DNA from: Hofstenia miamia
Lineage: Eukaryota > Xenacoelomorpha > Acoela
Length of the DNA: 64,000 bases
Reading direction: 5' to 3'
NCBI GenBank assembly: GCA_004352715.1
Contig: SCFE01000057.1
Location: forward strand, 783,999-847,998
Program-made: the position numbers and the translations under genes
Part shown: one piece after another, positions 1 through 14,066 of the stretch
Position numbering within the stretch: the stretch's first letter is position 1
Layout of the letters: each line of letters opens with the position of its first letter
Notes under the pieces: generated by a model
Told to the model about the DNA's origin: nothing
Databases searched by the model: none
What the model saw: only the letters and a program-made list of their open reading frames with translations

Positions 1-2497
1 TGCTATTGTTGCCTAATGATAGAGGCAGACGTAAAGTCGAATTAATAAATAATGAAGACTTGTGTTGGTTCGCAATTAAAATATCGCGGACGAAAGTCAG
101 GGCAGCGGCAGAAACATCATTTTGGACAAAATTGAAACATTAATTAACGTAAAAGCATTATTTGGTTTTGAATGATGGCAAAGAATTTCTAATGTATAAA
201 AGATACAATTCAACTTCGAAATGAAAAACTATATAAAGGTTGACAGGAGGAAGAAGGCAGAATTCTCATGATATGAAAACAACGGCAGAAAGAAGAACGG
301 AATTTGAGTAATGGGCATCAATGTCTTCAAGATTAAATTATCGGAAGAAAGGAAGCTGGAAAATAACGCAATGCTTTAAAATTATGTTCAAATTAGGCTG
401 TTGTTGATTAATAAGGAGACGAAAGTCGAGCAAGTAGTGCGCGCGCTGATTAGTAGGAAAAGTAGCATTTAAAGAGAAAAGTAATTATAGAAGAAAGCAA
501 CTCTACTAATTAAAAAGACGCCAACTCATAAAACAACTCCACCAATGACAATTGACGTTCATTCACCAAGCTGGAAACGAATAATAGAGAGTCATGAGAA
601 AAGAGCGCTTTTCTAAAGTAAAAAACACCGGCTAGATTAAAAATATCCTATGTAATGCTACGTGACGATATGATGCGCCTACTAAGAAGCAACTTAGAGT
701 CTTAAATGAACAGTGAATTTGAATGAAAACTTTGATTCCGAAGGTGGGATTCGCGAAATAAATCTTGCATATTCATTACTTACAAATTTCAATCAGCTAA
801 CTAGTTTCGTACTCTTGTTTTAATGCTCATATTTTAACCACGGTCTTCTAAAACATAAGCCTGTCGACAAAATTGAATAACAGGCTAGAGAAAGGGCATT
901 TATTCATTAAACTAATGCGGCCACAATGATGTCGAGATGATGTTAATTACTGAATTCACATTAAACGACTGATTGATTTCCCCTGATCTGAAAAATTTTT
1001 CAACGTACTTCACGGCCTTATTTCATGGAAGGATGTGGTTAAGATAATTTGGTTTCTTAATGTTCTGATATAAAGAACACGAAAAACTTCCAAAAAATTA
1101 CACGTGGTCTGTCATGAAAAACTAACAAAATGATCAAATTGACAACAATAAAAAATATGATGAATCTACCTCGAAACACGTTGATAATTTCTTTTTGGAA
1201 ACACAAATATTGCTAATTTTTTATTTTATCTGCAGCATACGTATTATTAATTAATTACAGCGTCTAATCAATTACCATGACACATAAAACATGGTGCTTT
1301 CAAAACCATTGCAAAGTTGAACTGTATACACTATTTATCCTGATTTTTTAGATATGTATAAATTTGAACAATATTTCACATGATGCAAATAACAAATAAT
1401 TGCAGGGTACTACATATAAACAAAACTAACAATGAAGTTAAGGTTAAAAGTAATGAATAAATAGCTAATTAAGCCAATGCATATTAAACGTATAACATTC
1501 AGGCAGTGTTGCAAACCATCTTGGACCTTGGCCTGAACTGTTGGTTTATTTCCTACTCGTTTCTCAGGCAATAGAATTAAAACAAACATAACAACGAAAA
1601 TATTTTACATTAAATGAGGAAAAAATAAACACTACATCTTAAATTATTTTTACGTTTGAGCCAAAAAAAATTGGCGCCACCTTGCCTACATTTCCTAAAA
1701 TAAATCAAAACTATCGCTTCACAAATAATTAAAATTACTCATTGCCACAAATAATTTAATCATTTGAAACATTGTGTCGGAAATTAACCTTCTGATTAAA
1801 AATTGCAGAAATTAATTTTCTAATGAGATTCTAAGATAAATGAAATTTTATACCAAAAATAATTAAAAATTGAATTTATAGCAAAATAATATCATCTACA
1901 TGCTAAAGTTAAAATCTTAACATTGCAAAAAAGTTATTTCTTAGATACATAGCTTTTATTAAACAACGACCAACAATGCACAATTCATAATGTTAAAGAT
2001 AATTATAATCGCATATTAAGTTAGGGAACAACTCAGACAGCGTAGTTTTCTAAGAACCTTAATTTCCAACAGAGGTATTCACATATTGAACAATATGAAT
2101 GAGAAATATTTATAGCTTTTGTATCAAGACAGCAATTCAGATTTTTGAACATCTAAGAGTACTTCCTTAGACCAATACAAATCGCGTCACTTTTTAATTA
2201 GGACAAAGCATTACCTGGACCTATTTTGTGGAGGTAAAAATATTGAAAAATACTGTTTTTATAACATATATATATATATATATATATTTATAAATACAGC
2301 TGCGAGCATTTAGACACTATAAAATTTTAGGAAATAAATCTATAGAAACGTGAGATGAATTTAAATTTATTGAAAGTAGGTATGTAAGTGTGAACGAAAT
2401 AAATTAAACAGCTTTGGTGATAAATGTGTACAGGCAGTGTTAAGTTAGCACCTGGCTGTTAACGGTGAATAAAAGTGAAATATAAAGGGTTACTCAC
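1..2497 (-). other. Intron sequence downstream of the last visible cadherin exon
   Basis: This AT-rich stretch begins with the GTGAGT donor (minus strand, 2497-2492) of the exon at 2498-2583. It should be intron on the minus strand. The next exon must start with the last base of a Lys or Asn codon and should encode the LDRE half of repeat 4. I found no stretch here with a matching acceptor, frame and cadherin motif, so that exon probably lies before position 1. Apart from an AT microsatellite near 2266-2289, I see nothing else. Confidence 0.6.
2266..2289. repeat. (AT)n microsatellite
   Basis: An uninterrupted run of alternating A and T of about 24 bases. It is one of about ten such tracts in the window. 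Confidence 0.9.
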
Positions 2498-2583
2498 TTG
2501 TGTACGCTCACAACTCCACTTGTAGAGTCGACGCTAAAAGTTTGGTTGATGGATGGAGGACTGTCTACCAACTTAAAAGAAAC
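2498..2583 (-). CDS. Cadherin exon 6 of 6 visible (first half of repeat 4)
   Basis: An 86-nt internal exon of the large minus-strand cadherin. The acceptor reads CGTTTAG and the donor is GTGAGT. It starts in phase 0 and encodes 28 codons plus two bases (chain residues 318-345). It opens VSFKLVDSPP and contains FSVDSTSGVVSV, matching the cadherin pattern of a hydrophobic 'isF' strand followed by 'F-x-I/V-D-x-x-t-G-x-v'. It joins in frame after the DPDEGYNAE end of the exon at 7483-7763, giving a typical calcium-binding DxDxG segment followed by the next strand. It is too short to appear as a stand-alone ORF and was found by following the reading frame. The last codon is split (AA plus one base), so the gene continues downstream of the window. 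Exon structure is confident; the cadherin subfamily is not determined. Confidence 0.85.
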
Positions 2584-5500
2584 CTAAACGACATTCGCTG
2601 ACACCAATCAAACGGGAAAATTTGTAACAAGTTTGTTTTTTGTAAATAACAGTTTGTCACTAAAATGTTAACTTGTAGAGTTGACTTTAAATTTCATTAA
2701 AAGTAACAAGAGACCAAGTATACAAAGCATATTCAAAATGTATTTTTGCGACCTTCAACATCAACTGAAAACAACTTATAAATTAAACCTCTTTCTTTGA
2801 GTTAAACTAAAATAATTGATTGCGTCTATGTTCAAAGAAAAAGAAACAGCTTCAAATATAAAAGGCAAATTGAACTCTTTCAAGTAGTGCAAACTCATTT
2901 AAGCATTAGCTATTTTAAAAGAAGTTCTTTAGGGTTATAGCATAAAAATTCGTTATAGTTCAATAATTGACCAAGTCAAATAACAGCCAAAATTGTGCTA
3001 CATATGCGTTGTTTTTGGAGTTTATTGAACTCTACGTATTGTGAAAATCTTTAATATTTGAAGAAGAGATTTGTTAGCAAATATGAATGCTCATAATCCC
3101 GAGTTCAAATAGACGATGAATATTGTAGACAACTTTAAGAAACTCTATATCTATACATGTCTGATTTTTGGATAATACGATGTGAGCTCATTAAGCTAAA
3201 GAATGGGATCAGTAGAAAAATACTTTTGCATTGAAATTGAAAGCTTAAGCATGAGACTTGATTTGAAAAACTCATTGAGCTTCATAAATTAAATTGTTCA
3301 CGGCAGCTTTGAAGATTCTCGAAGCTTCTACATTTGAAGGTGATTGTGTTAATGTATTTGATATCGGAAAACTCGTTAATTTGGCGATATTTGAAAAGCG
3401 CAGTGAATAGTTTGGAGCACCGTATAGAAATCTTATTGAAACCTTTACTTCTCACCATCGCCTATTCTTCAAACTCAATCAAGGTTGATAGGAACAAGAT
3501 CAAAATGTAATCAAAGTTTCAAATAGAAACTATTAATCTTTAAAACAATAATTTAAGAAAATCATTTACGGACTAGTGATGCAGTTTCAAATTCGCGTTG
3601 TGCGACCGATTAATCTAGGAAAATAAACTTTGTCTACTAATTCGACTGAAAGCGATTAATGGGGAAGCCATACTGCACATATGTTTGTGTGTGTGGGCAA
3701 AATGTTGTCTTAGAAGTGATGCAATAACTGTGACGGAACTTTATATATTTATTTTCAAAATTTATTTATAGTGCAAATGAGTAATTGACTAACAAGAAAT
3801 CAAAGCAGATTGAATAAATCTAGGAATTAAATTTGTGAAAGTGGGGCTAAAATTGATATTGGAAACATTCAGTTGTATAGTTCGTTGAAAGTGATAGAAG
3901 CGGCGAGGCATAAATAAACTTTCCACGATCGTAAGTGTGCCTCCCAAAATAACTGCCAAACTATACTTCCCGCTAAATTCCGCGATTCGCTGGTGCCACC
4001 ACTAAACAACACCAAAATTTCACACGTACATGAAACCAAACACATACCAGCCAGGCGTCAAAGTAATACACTTAAACGACACCGCAAAATAAGCAAACAG
4101 CAATTTTATTACGCAGGGAGTTGAGATGGAAATGCTGATAGGGATGATCGAGTTAAGTCGATAAGATCCGCAAGCAGCTTTGCTGATTTAATCGAATATT
4201 TATTCAAAATAAAAATTAAAGGAAAAATGTAGCGAACAACTTGAATTACTGATTTGAAATAGAGTTTATTAAGAGTAAATTGCTATCTACCATAAACCGA
4301 TATGCTAAGTACTCTTTTCAAAGACCTTAAATTTAACGGGAGAAGAATTCAATGAAGTAATTTAAACTACGCTGAGAATAACATTTCACTGCAAAATATC
4401 GGTGAATGCGGAATTCTCAAAAACGGTTAACATCAGAAGTTGGGAGCATCATCTGGCTTGGTTAGCTATTCCAACTGAAGGAGGAATTAATGGAATAAAA
4501 TACTTAGTAATTAATCAAATCTTAATGCGCATAGTCTTGAATAATTAAATAAAAAAATGTTTCTGTTTCCTGTGGAGCATGGCATAGTTCTGTAAAAAAA
4601 CTTACAACAGAAATTATAAATAAAATTCATTTCGAAACTGGTCTATTAAAATGTTATTAGTTCACTCTTAACACAAATCCAACATATCTGGCTTTGAATT
4701 TGCTACATTGCATATATTAGAGCATTTTTATGCTCATGCCTATAAAGAAATCAAATCTACTATAAATTTGTTAAAACATGCAAAATTAAATTTTGAAGTT
4801 CTACCCATAAATAGTTTTGGTAATCTACTAAAGTTGATAAATTTACAGCTACATAGGGAAAACTCGCAACGCCATTAGAAAAATTAATTTCTACTAGTAA
4901 ACATTCAACAAAACTTTCCTAACATTTTGACATAAAATAGATTAACAAAACAAATAACGTTGTGCACAATGAATTTTAGACATAACAGAAATATTTCGGT
5001 CACTGTTTTGGCAAATAAGGAAAACGGTTGAAACGACGTAATATGCTTTCAGGGGATATTTTAGGCATCAATAAAGCTGAGCTAAATATTATAAACACTT
5101 TACAGCTGGTTCTAAATCTAACATAATGAGGAATAAAGTTTATTTTTGAAAGTACCAAAACTGTATACATTTATGGAAGCGATGCTTGCAACGCAAATCT
5201 CATTAGTAGAATTTCAAAGCTAGTCTAGTCAACTTCGTCCTTCCTTCTATTACTAAAGAAAGTTTTATTCATTCAACTTTGGAATAAAAAAAATACGTAT
5301 TCACACATGTGATAGTAAAATAACTACAAACAATAAAACACGCACAGATGATCACAGCAGAGCAAATTACGCATTAAGAAAAAATAATTAAATTCGCAGT
5401 AATATTAAATACGAAATGCAAAACTATAGTTACATTTTTTGGCTCATAGAATTTAGGCAACGTTTCTTATAATGTTAATCATATGCCCCACAGATGCATT

Positions 5501-7482
5501 AGTCAATTCAATGTAATGAATAACTGAATAACCAAAGAATATAAACATCTAGGAAATCAAAGTTTACTACACTGATGCATGAATAGCTTTCCCACATTTT
5601 CTTATGAATGACTGAGCAGTATTCAAATATCTTGAATCACAAATAAAATCCTTCAATAAGTAAAACCAACAGAATGCAATTGCAGCAAAATTACAACCTA
5701 TAATCGATAGTTTACGGGCATGCGCAACGCGTTATGATGATTAGCAAAAATTGTCGGCAGTTAAATTACATTGGCTGCATGCCAGAAATACAAAAAACAT
5801 CGATTGAATTAATAATATTTCTCCCTCATATGAAGGAAGGAATGTATGTTGCTCCAAATAGCAAAACAAATCGTGTAAACAAAGAATTAGCTTTGCAAGA
5901 ACTTCTTGCACTGCAGGAATTCTTATGCAATAAAAAAGTTCAGTAACTAGAATATTACAGTAGAATTCGTTTAAGTGCAACTTTCTGTATTTTTTGTAGC
6001 AGCTGAAGACTACATTTAGGGTAGTTGAGCATCTAAATGTGTTACACTTAAACTAATATCATTATTGGAATGTAGTTTATTCCTTTATTTACAAAACTTT
6101 CAAATGGCAAACGACATAAAAATTGTATTACCAAATACCTCTGAATGCAGTTTTCCTAGAATGATTTCTTCACCAAATCTATAGAGTTGCTGCTACACAT
6201 GCTGCAAATGCGATTTGAAATTATAAAGAAGTGACAAGTAAATTTCGTATTATTTCGTTCTTAAGTTAATTTAACATGAGAGGAGGAAGTTTAGCTCATT
6301 ATGCATATAAAAAGATTACTGTCAGATTTAATTAAATTGAAATGCAGTTAAAGAAGGAATACAATATCCGCTTCAACGTTTCTCCTAAAACTAACATTGC
6401 CTCCTCCACAGTATTCGCTTCAAAAGTTGAGGTATTACATTTCAGCCCTCAGCTCTTCCTTTGGATTCAATCAAATTCGGCCAAGGGATACAATCAAATA
6501 CACGGAATTTAAATTAAATCATTTTCTTTTCAATTTCAACAGTTGAAGCAAGAATTAAGAATGGTTCAATAAAGGAAAACATTAAAATGCGAGTTCTAAC
6601 GTGTCTCTATTAAAAAATAACTTTTTTATAAGAATCTTCGAGGCTCAATTTCTGAAGTTTTAGGATTGATTGTTGGACATTAAATATTTTCTATAATTGT
6701 GAAAGTTGCTAGAAACTTTGCATTATTTCTTGGGCTTTTCTAGTACAATGATTACCATATTTCGACTAAAACCTAATCATTTAACTAATTTCTTTCATTC
6801 GAACGTTTTTCCTTACACACAACAATATAGATACTTAAGTTATAAAAATTAAAATTTTTCTACTCGAAATCCCTAACCATATGGCGAAATTATGGCTTTG
6901 TTTGTTTCTCTAATTGTTTGTTGCTTAATTTGCAGAATTTGTTGCATTCATAAATGTAAATAATACTTATGTAATATCACAAATAATAGTAATAATAAAG
7001 CTATTTTCTAAATTATATGATGCTCTTAAAATGACCTTATTGTACATGGACAATATTGCAAGATGACTTGACATTCAAAATTATTAAATCCCATAGGTCC
7101 TAACAACAGCAAAACATTGTGAAAGATTTTTTAGGAACAGTTCCGCTAACCTAGCATGTGCGGCAGATAAAAAAGAGAAAGGGGCAAATATTTTAAGAAA
7201 TAATATAAGAAAAGTGGTTTTCTTTGTAAAGAAGTTCGCGCTGATACTACATATTATGAAGACCTTGAATTATAGCGAGCAAAGCAAAGACGACCCCATT
7301 TAGCGCTCTGTAAAAACAAAGAGTGTAATTGGTGATTTCAATTGCATAAGAATGAATCTTGTGAAATTAAAAGGTCATCATCCACCTTCTCCAACAATAT
7401 AATTCAATGAAGTACACATGTTTTTTTAAAAACATTTAGCCCTTTTGCATCACAAGAAAAAATTTATTAGCAAATCGCTTAC
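2584..7482 (-). other. Cadherin intron (about 4.9 kb)
   Basis: This lies between the donor GTAAGC (minus strand, 7482-7477) and the acceptor at 2585-2584. It is AT-rich. Short ORFs near 5734-5980 on both strands show no recognizable domain and are taken as chance. I see no other gene, RNA or bounded element. Confidence 0.8.
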
Positions 7483-7763
7483 CTCTGCATTGTATCCTTC
7501 ATCGGGATCATAAGCGGTGATCTCAAAGATAACGTCTCCCGTGTAATCAAACTCCTTCACATCAATAACCCTGCTGTCCATGGTGATTATCGGAGGGTTA
7601 TCGTTGCGATCCAAAACATGCACAATGGCTTTGACATCAGCTGTATGTCCGGCAGAGTCGGTCACTCTGATTGTCAGCGTGTGGTTGGGACTAGATTCGC
7701 GATCTAGAGAATCGATAGGAGACAAAGCACCGGTATTGCGATTAATAGTGAACAGAGGATTCT
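7483..7763 (-). CDS. Cadherin exon 5 of 6 visible (end of repeat 3, start of repeat 4)
   Basis: A 281-nt internal exon encoding chain residues 225-317 plus two bases of a split Glu codon. The acceptor reads TTATTTAG and the donor AGAG/GTAAGC. Motifs in order: FTINRNTG (the F-x-I-x-x-x-t-G strand), LDRE at 243-246, RVTDSAG, and the canonical calcium-binding linker DRNDNPP at 275-281. Repeat 4 then starts with ITAYDPDEGYNAE (DxDxG). The split codon G/AG joins the previous exon to give YYSIISPENPLFTI, which reads straight through a cadherin repeat. Cadherin repeats are extracellular Ca2+-dependent adhesion domains of about 110 residues; those in one chain stack with Ca2+ bound at linkers such as this one. 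An ORF on the opposite strand at 7580-7771 is the antisense shadow. Repeat 4's expected N-terminal glutamate motif reads KEFDYTG. Confidence 0.93.
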
Positions 7764-8149
7764 CTAAATAATAAAAGTAAACATATTTTAAAAATCGAAT
7801 AAATGACACAGAATGGAATGGATACAGAAATTTGACAAGTTTATCTAATAAAATGTTTTGATTAGTGGCCATAAATACTTAAAAACCATAACATTAATAA
7901 ACTTATTAACAAAACAATTTTAGCAAGCTATTTACTCCGAAATTTTAGTAGAGATACCAATTAATATATCAAAATATGGCGTAACTGCTTAACAGACAAC
8001 TCTTCACACTAAACCCTAACAAGTGTGCACTCATAATAACAGTAAATTTTTAAAACCTGTAAATGATGCGACATAAGTGTTTAGTTGTACATTGAATAGA
8101 AAATCGTTGATGGAAAACAAAACTCTAGCTATCAATGCAGAAATGTAAG

Positions 8150-8240
8150 CTTAGCTGGGTATGACTAGTAGTATTGAGCCAAGCACTGCCTTTTGCAAGG
8201 GCTGGCCCTGGGCTAGCCTTTAATAAAATAAAATTTGGAC
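8150..8240. other. GC-rich island inside intron, possible transposon end
   Basis: A short GC-rich patch (for example gcaagggctggccctgggc near 8196-8214) stands out in strongly AT-rich intron. The minus-strand reading CAGGGCCAGCCC resembles hAT-type transposon tips, but I found no partner inverted repeat and no target-site duplication. Confidence 0.2.
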
Positions 8241-9385
8241 CTCCTATTTTCAGACAAACTTGTAATTCTGTATGACTTTTGCATGAATAATAATTTTGAA
8301 TGAGACATACGGGTATATTGAATTTAGTAGACCTAATACTGTAAACGTGTGCTGGACTTGGAGAGAGATCTTCTAGCTTGGAGCTAGATTTAAGCTGAAA
8401 ATTCTGATTCATTTACATCTTTGTATTAATTAGTTAAAGTAGCTGCCAAATCCAAATGTTCTTCAATTAATTGATCAAATGTAAAACAAATTCTTTAGGT
8501 AATCTACATTGTCACATTTAAAAACCCTTTCAACATAAAATGTGTTAACTTCGTCCTATGGTCAAAAATTTTTTGATCCCTATCATTTCAAACTTTAAGA
8601 AGTGAAGAAATTTAAAATTCGACTATCTTTGCAAGAAATTTTTGTGTTGAACCTTAAGACTATTGATTCTACATTTGAATAACTAATTAACTCAAAGGAA
8701 AATTAATAGTTATCTTGAAAATTGAAAGGAGAAAGATTTGGGAGAAGATGTTCGCCGTTGAACAATGTTTAGCAAACAAATTAGAAGAGCAGCGCAGTTA
8801 CTTCAAACGACTAAATCATTTTTAATAAGTGGCATTTAAACTAAATAGGTTTTATAAAATTAAAGTGATTTCTTAAAGTTAATTAACATTTTTAATTCCG
8901 AAAAAACAACTTAAATCGCGAGTGCGGTGAAATTCAAGTGAAGTTATCTGAATAATTTATTGGGAGAAGGCAACCATTTCAACCGAAAGAGACTAATTTG
9001 TAAGGAAAGCTACAAGAATTAGAAAATTAAACGACGCAATCAAGGCAGAAAGTAGATTATTTATACAACTGTTTGCTAACGGTTTTACAAGAATTAGCGT
9101 CACGACTCAAAAAGTTCTCTCTAATGATCTGAAATGTTTACTAATGTTTAGTACACAAAGTGGCGCCAGGCGTATTTGACAGGTAAAGGGCGGAAAGCGA
9201 AGGGAGTTGAACAAGTTTACTATGCCATGTAAATGTTTCTGTAAGAGGATATATATCATTACACTTGAGAAATTGAATGTATGCGAATGATTTAATGAAT
9301 TTTAATTAAAACACAATTTAATACTGTTTAATAATACCTAAATGCTATTAACTTAAATCGTACAAAAAACATATCAAGATTACCT

Positions 9386-9396
9386 TTATCTATCTA

Positions 9397-9429
<33 letters not shown>
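9386..9429. repeat. (TATC)n/(TA)n compound microsatellite
   Basis: A few TATC units pass into a TA run of about 30 bases. Confidence 0.9.
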
Positions 9430-9432
<3 letters not shown>

Positions 9433-12400
9433 TGAGAGGCCAGCGTAAACGAATTGACCTTCATTTTGGACTTACTATATGCGTAAAATGTGATTTTCAA
9501 CAACTGTCTAATACTTCTGAAATGGAAACTATACATTAGAGTAGTTTTCCTATAGCGAATTTAAATTGATTTATAAATTTTTTAGTGATACGCACCACTG
9601 TTATTGACAAATTTGGCTGTGGTAGTAATCATTTCTTATCAACTAGTTACCAAGTAATATAATGGGTGTTCTCTTCACATAATCAAGGATATAAATGCAA
9701 AATCATGTTGTAAATTTAACCATGAGATAATATTTCTATTTCTTAAATGAATTTAAATGATCAACATCTAGAGATTTTGGGACTCTTGTATCACTGTAGA
9801 TTTGTAAAGTAAACTTATCTATTCAACTTTGCTAAGAAAGTCATAATGTAAAAATTAGTAATTTTAAAGGAAGTCGTTACTATGCAATAAAGTTATAAGG
9901 AATCAACAAAGCCGCTGTCAAACTGTTACCAAACACTAAGTGAGTGACAGGTTTGAATATTTTGCAAAAACCGCATACAAACACGCCACAAAGACACATG
10001 TCCAAGTATTTGCATATAGTTGTCGACAAATATCAACGACACTGGTGAAACTATGCGTAAATAGACTGAAGGCAACGAGATAGAGCGCAGGTTATACACA
10101 AGACTGTGGCAAAAACTAGAATTTAAGTGCTCGGCGCACAATAATAAACAATGAGACCACCCGGTTTAAATCACTACGTCTTTCCTCAATAAAGCAACAC
10201 ATGTGTAAATATATGGCGACGGTCATAGCAAAATTCATAAATATATATCTATAAATACAATAAACAATGATCAAAGTCGATTGACTCAAGAACTTTACTC
10301 ATAGCAGAACTAAATTTAGTTAACAAAATTACTGAAAATTATATTTGATCTAAAACATACCAAGGATTGTACATATCGAATGAGAACTAGTTTAATGAAG
10401 CGTTGCGTACACATCACATTTCGTTAAATATAATATATAAATGTTGAATTCATCAGCCCCTTTTAAAAGCACTGGGGTACCACCACGAACAAATAATTTA
10501 GTAGGCCCCGACACACAGTACATGTGGAAAAAAGTAACTTCAGATTTTAGTGATCGAGATATACCTGAAGAAACCCTGTACGTTTACAACACCAGCCATA
10601 CATTGAATATAAAACTGGCCATTGAACTAAAGTTATCTTAGTAAAATCAAAGCTAAGAGTGCACACTTTTGGTTACAAAGTATAAGACCCCTCTTTTCAG
10701 TGTTGGTAAAGAACGTTTTAAAGATCGAAAGTTTTCAGAATCTTATTTATACAATTTTACAAATTCAACACAAATCACAAAATGAGAAAGCATTAACGCA
10801 GGCGCTTTACACAAAATCTTCCTGAGCAATGATCACAAAATCAAATTTTGAAAAGGTTTATCTACAATTTAATGAACTTACATCGATTTTTTAGTAGATA
10901 AAAATGTGTTAGCTTGCTAAAATACTTAGAATTAAAAATTTAAACATAAAACAAGGAATTAATTAGCGGCTTTGTCATAAATGATAATTTTCAAACAGGA
11001 TTTTCTGTAATACTCACATAGAAGAAAGCCGGCAAAATCTGAAACACCATGTTCAAATTCGATAAATTGCAGGGAATGTGGCTTTGAAACAGTCATACAT
11101 ATTAACTTCGGCTCATAAATTAATGTTACAAATTCCTCACTCACTACAAGATTCTTTGTCATTCGATGCAACGAGTGTAAGGAACAACTCAATCAACAAA
11201 ACCTTAGTAACTTATCTATAGAAATACATCGGAAAATAGTCTATAAATTTAAAAAGAGAATATAAATGTCTTCAAAGACAACTAAAAACCGCATAACTGA
11301 CGTGAGCAAAGTGGAAAAGAATCTGTGTGACGACAATAAGCAAGCCGCTTATAAATGAAGACGCTGCTTTGAAGCGAGCTTCCTTCGAAAATTTACCGGC
11401 GAGCAAGTTGGAAAATATGTTGATGAAACGCTCCGCTTGCATCATACAGATAATGTTAGGAATGCTTCAACAATAATTTGGAATTGACTTTGAAATGGTT
11501 GGCTAAAAATAACTTTAAACAAATGCGTTATAGAAATTATCCATTTGTTTCCCCTGTTCAAAGTACTCCTGGCGACTTCAGAGAAACGTAGAGTTAAAGT
11601 TTCTTTACTGGGGAAAATCGGTCGTCTCAGTGTAGGCAAAGCATTGTTATTTTCATATCTTATTTACTTTATAAATACTTAATTCAATTCACGAAACGCA
11701 ATGCATTTTGATGTTCTTGACTGAGATGTGTTCTTGTTTAACAGATATTATCAGTATCTTCAATATGAAATGGACATTTGGGTCGAAAATATAAGCTTCT
11801 TAACCGCTACTAAACGCCAAACTATATTTGGTAGGCGCACAGATTCTGTGGCACTTAAATCAACTTCAACCAGTCGAAATTAACAAAAAGCGCGAAAATA
11901 AAGTTGATAATGCTTTAAAATTTGACAAAATTTGCATAAAAAACACACTTCTCTTCCAATGTGCAAGTATTGTAAAATGCGCGGAAAGAATTTATTTCAC
12001 TTAAACCGAGTCTTTTAATGAAAAACTGTAGTAGAAACTAACACTGAAGTAGATTGTTGACACAGTAGGGAAACGCTTTGATGGAGAATATGGCAGATAA
12101 TTAAGAAAACATCTTTTTTAATACAAGCACACTTTTTTAATGAGTAACCCACAAAGAAAAGGAGCAACCGTTTAATAAAATTTTGCTTTATCATAAGCCA
12201 GAAGCTAAGTAACTGGCAACATACTATTGTAGTAAAAATGAACAAGAAATTTGGAAGTAATTCTGACTAAAAATGAACGTATTCACAATAAAAAACAAAG
12301 CAGCTGTTGAACCCGTATTTCGCTATTTTTCAAAGAAAGGTATAAATGTTTTATAAGTTGCTAGAAATGGATCAACGCATTCGCATTTTTTAAATGACCG

Positions 12401-14066
12401 CTAAACAATTAAACGCTTTGACATCAAAGGGTTCAGTTTAACTAATGCAATGGTTAGAAAAGAACCCCAACACCTGAACCAACCAATAACATTTTAATTG
12501 ATGTGCAAGTAAATAAAGGCGCAAGATTTCCAATAAAATGATAGAGATGACCTTGAAAAGTGACCTTAACGTTAAACGTAAAGGTTTTATAAATAAGACA
12601 AAGATTAAAAATGTTTTACAATATCTTACTATAATATACCATTTATTTATACATGCTTATACATGTAATAATTAAATCCTAGATGCTTAGAACTAAATAC
12701 AGCAAGTTTAAAAGTATTTTGTATATTAATAATGTATAATAAACTCAGTGAATGGCCTTCTAAATTAATTCAGTGATGCAAAGCTGCAGTTAAACGTATA
12801 TAAAATGGTCCTTAACATGACAGAAAATAATAAATTTACAATTGCAAATAAAAAGCGCACGCAAATGGGACACCTTCCTTGTTAAATCGGAGGTAATTGC
12901 AGAAATTTTTTCAACAAATTAAATATATATATTAAGAAGAATTTATGCAAACAACTACTTCGTCAAATTTCCCTTGAAAGTATTTAATAAAGTATGTGAC
13001 CGAGTTTGAGAAAGGCATTGTTTAGGCATTGCTTAATTGCTGCTGTATAATATAAATATCCCAGGAATAAAAATGGCAGTTTGACCAGAAAAATTGTTCA
13101 TGCGAAATATCTTAATTGAAACAGGCATTCAAGACAATATGGAATGTTGACTCTATAAGCTAAGATGCACATGTACACGGTCATATACAGCAATATTTAT
13201 CCCAGATTTACCTCTAATCCAAGAACAACTAAGATATACCTTAAACAAAATTTCGCACTAAGTTATATGAAAATATGGGTTCATACTAGAAGTGGCTAAA
13301 CCTGAAGCTATAGAATAATAAGATAATTATTTACATTCGAAATGATGTGGATCATGCAGTATCACTAGAGCTGACAAATAATACTTTAAACATAGAGAAC
13401 AGAAAAAGCATAAATACCATAAATCAAGGTAATATAGAAAAATTTAGCGCACAATTATTAATATGGTGACGAGTTGATTGCACTAAGCATGTTTTGGAAA
13501 GATCTAGATTTAAAACTATTCAATTTTAGAAAGTAATCAAATCAAAACTATGCATGAGAGAAGTGCTTTTATATAGGTACTAATACTTCCACAAGAATGC
13601 TTTTAGAGCCAATCACCGATCAATAAAATATTTCAATTCTTTTAGGAATCCGGCCTGCCAGTAATATAATTTAAAATCAGATATGATTTCATATTTCATT
13701 ACAGGCTGCGAAATGCTTTCTTATATAAGTTCTTCATAGATGAAAAGTATAAGACTCACATTTTGACATTAATTACTTGGATATATCTGTATAAGATTAA
13801 GACTACAAAATATTACTTATATATTTTGATTAAATATGGACGTATGTGGTTGATGAATTTTTATTATTTGACAAACCTTCGAGAAATCTAACAAAAATTG
13901 AAGGAACACTATTCTTTCTTAGGCGTTTGTGTTTTAGTTTGTTTGTGTTCGTGAAAATATTATCGATGAATAAATATAATTTTGTAAAAAAAAATTTCCT
14001 ATAGAGCATAAATTTTTAATCATAAAGCCTAGTTTAATGGTTAATAGCGCATTATAAAAAGCTATT

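Noticed and set aside
7580-7771. 63-codon plus-strand ORF
   Set aside because: It is the antisense of the cadherin exon at 7483-7763, which has clear domain motifs on the minus strand.
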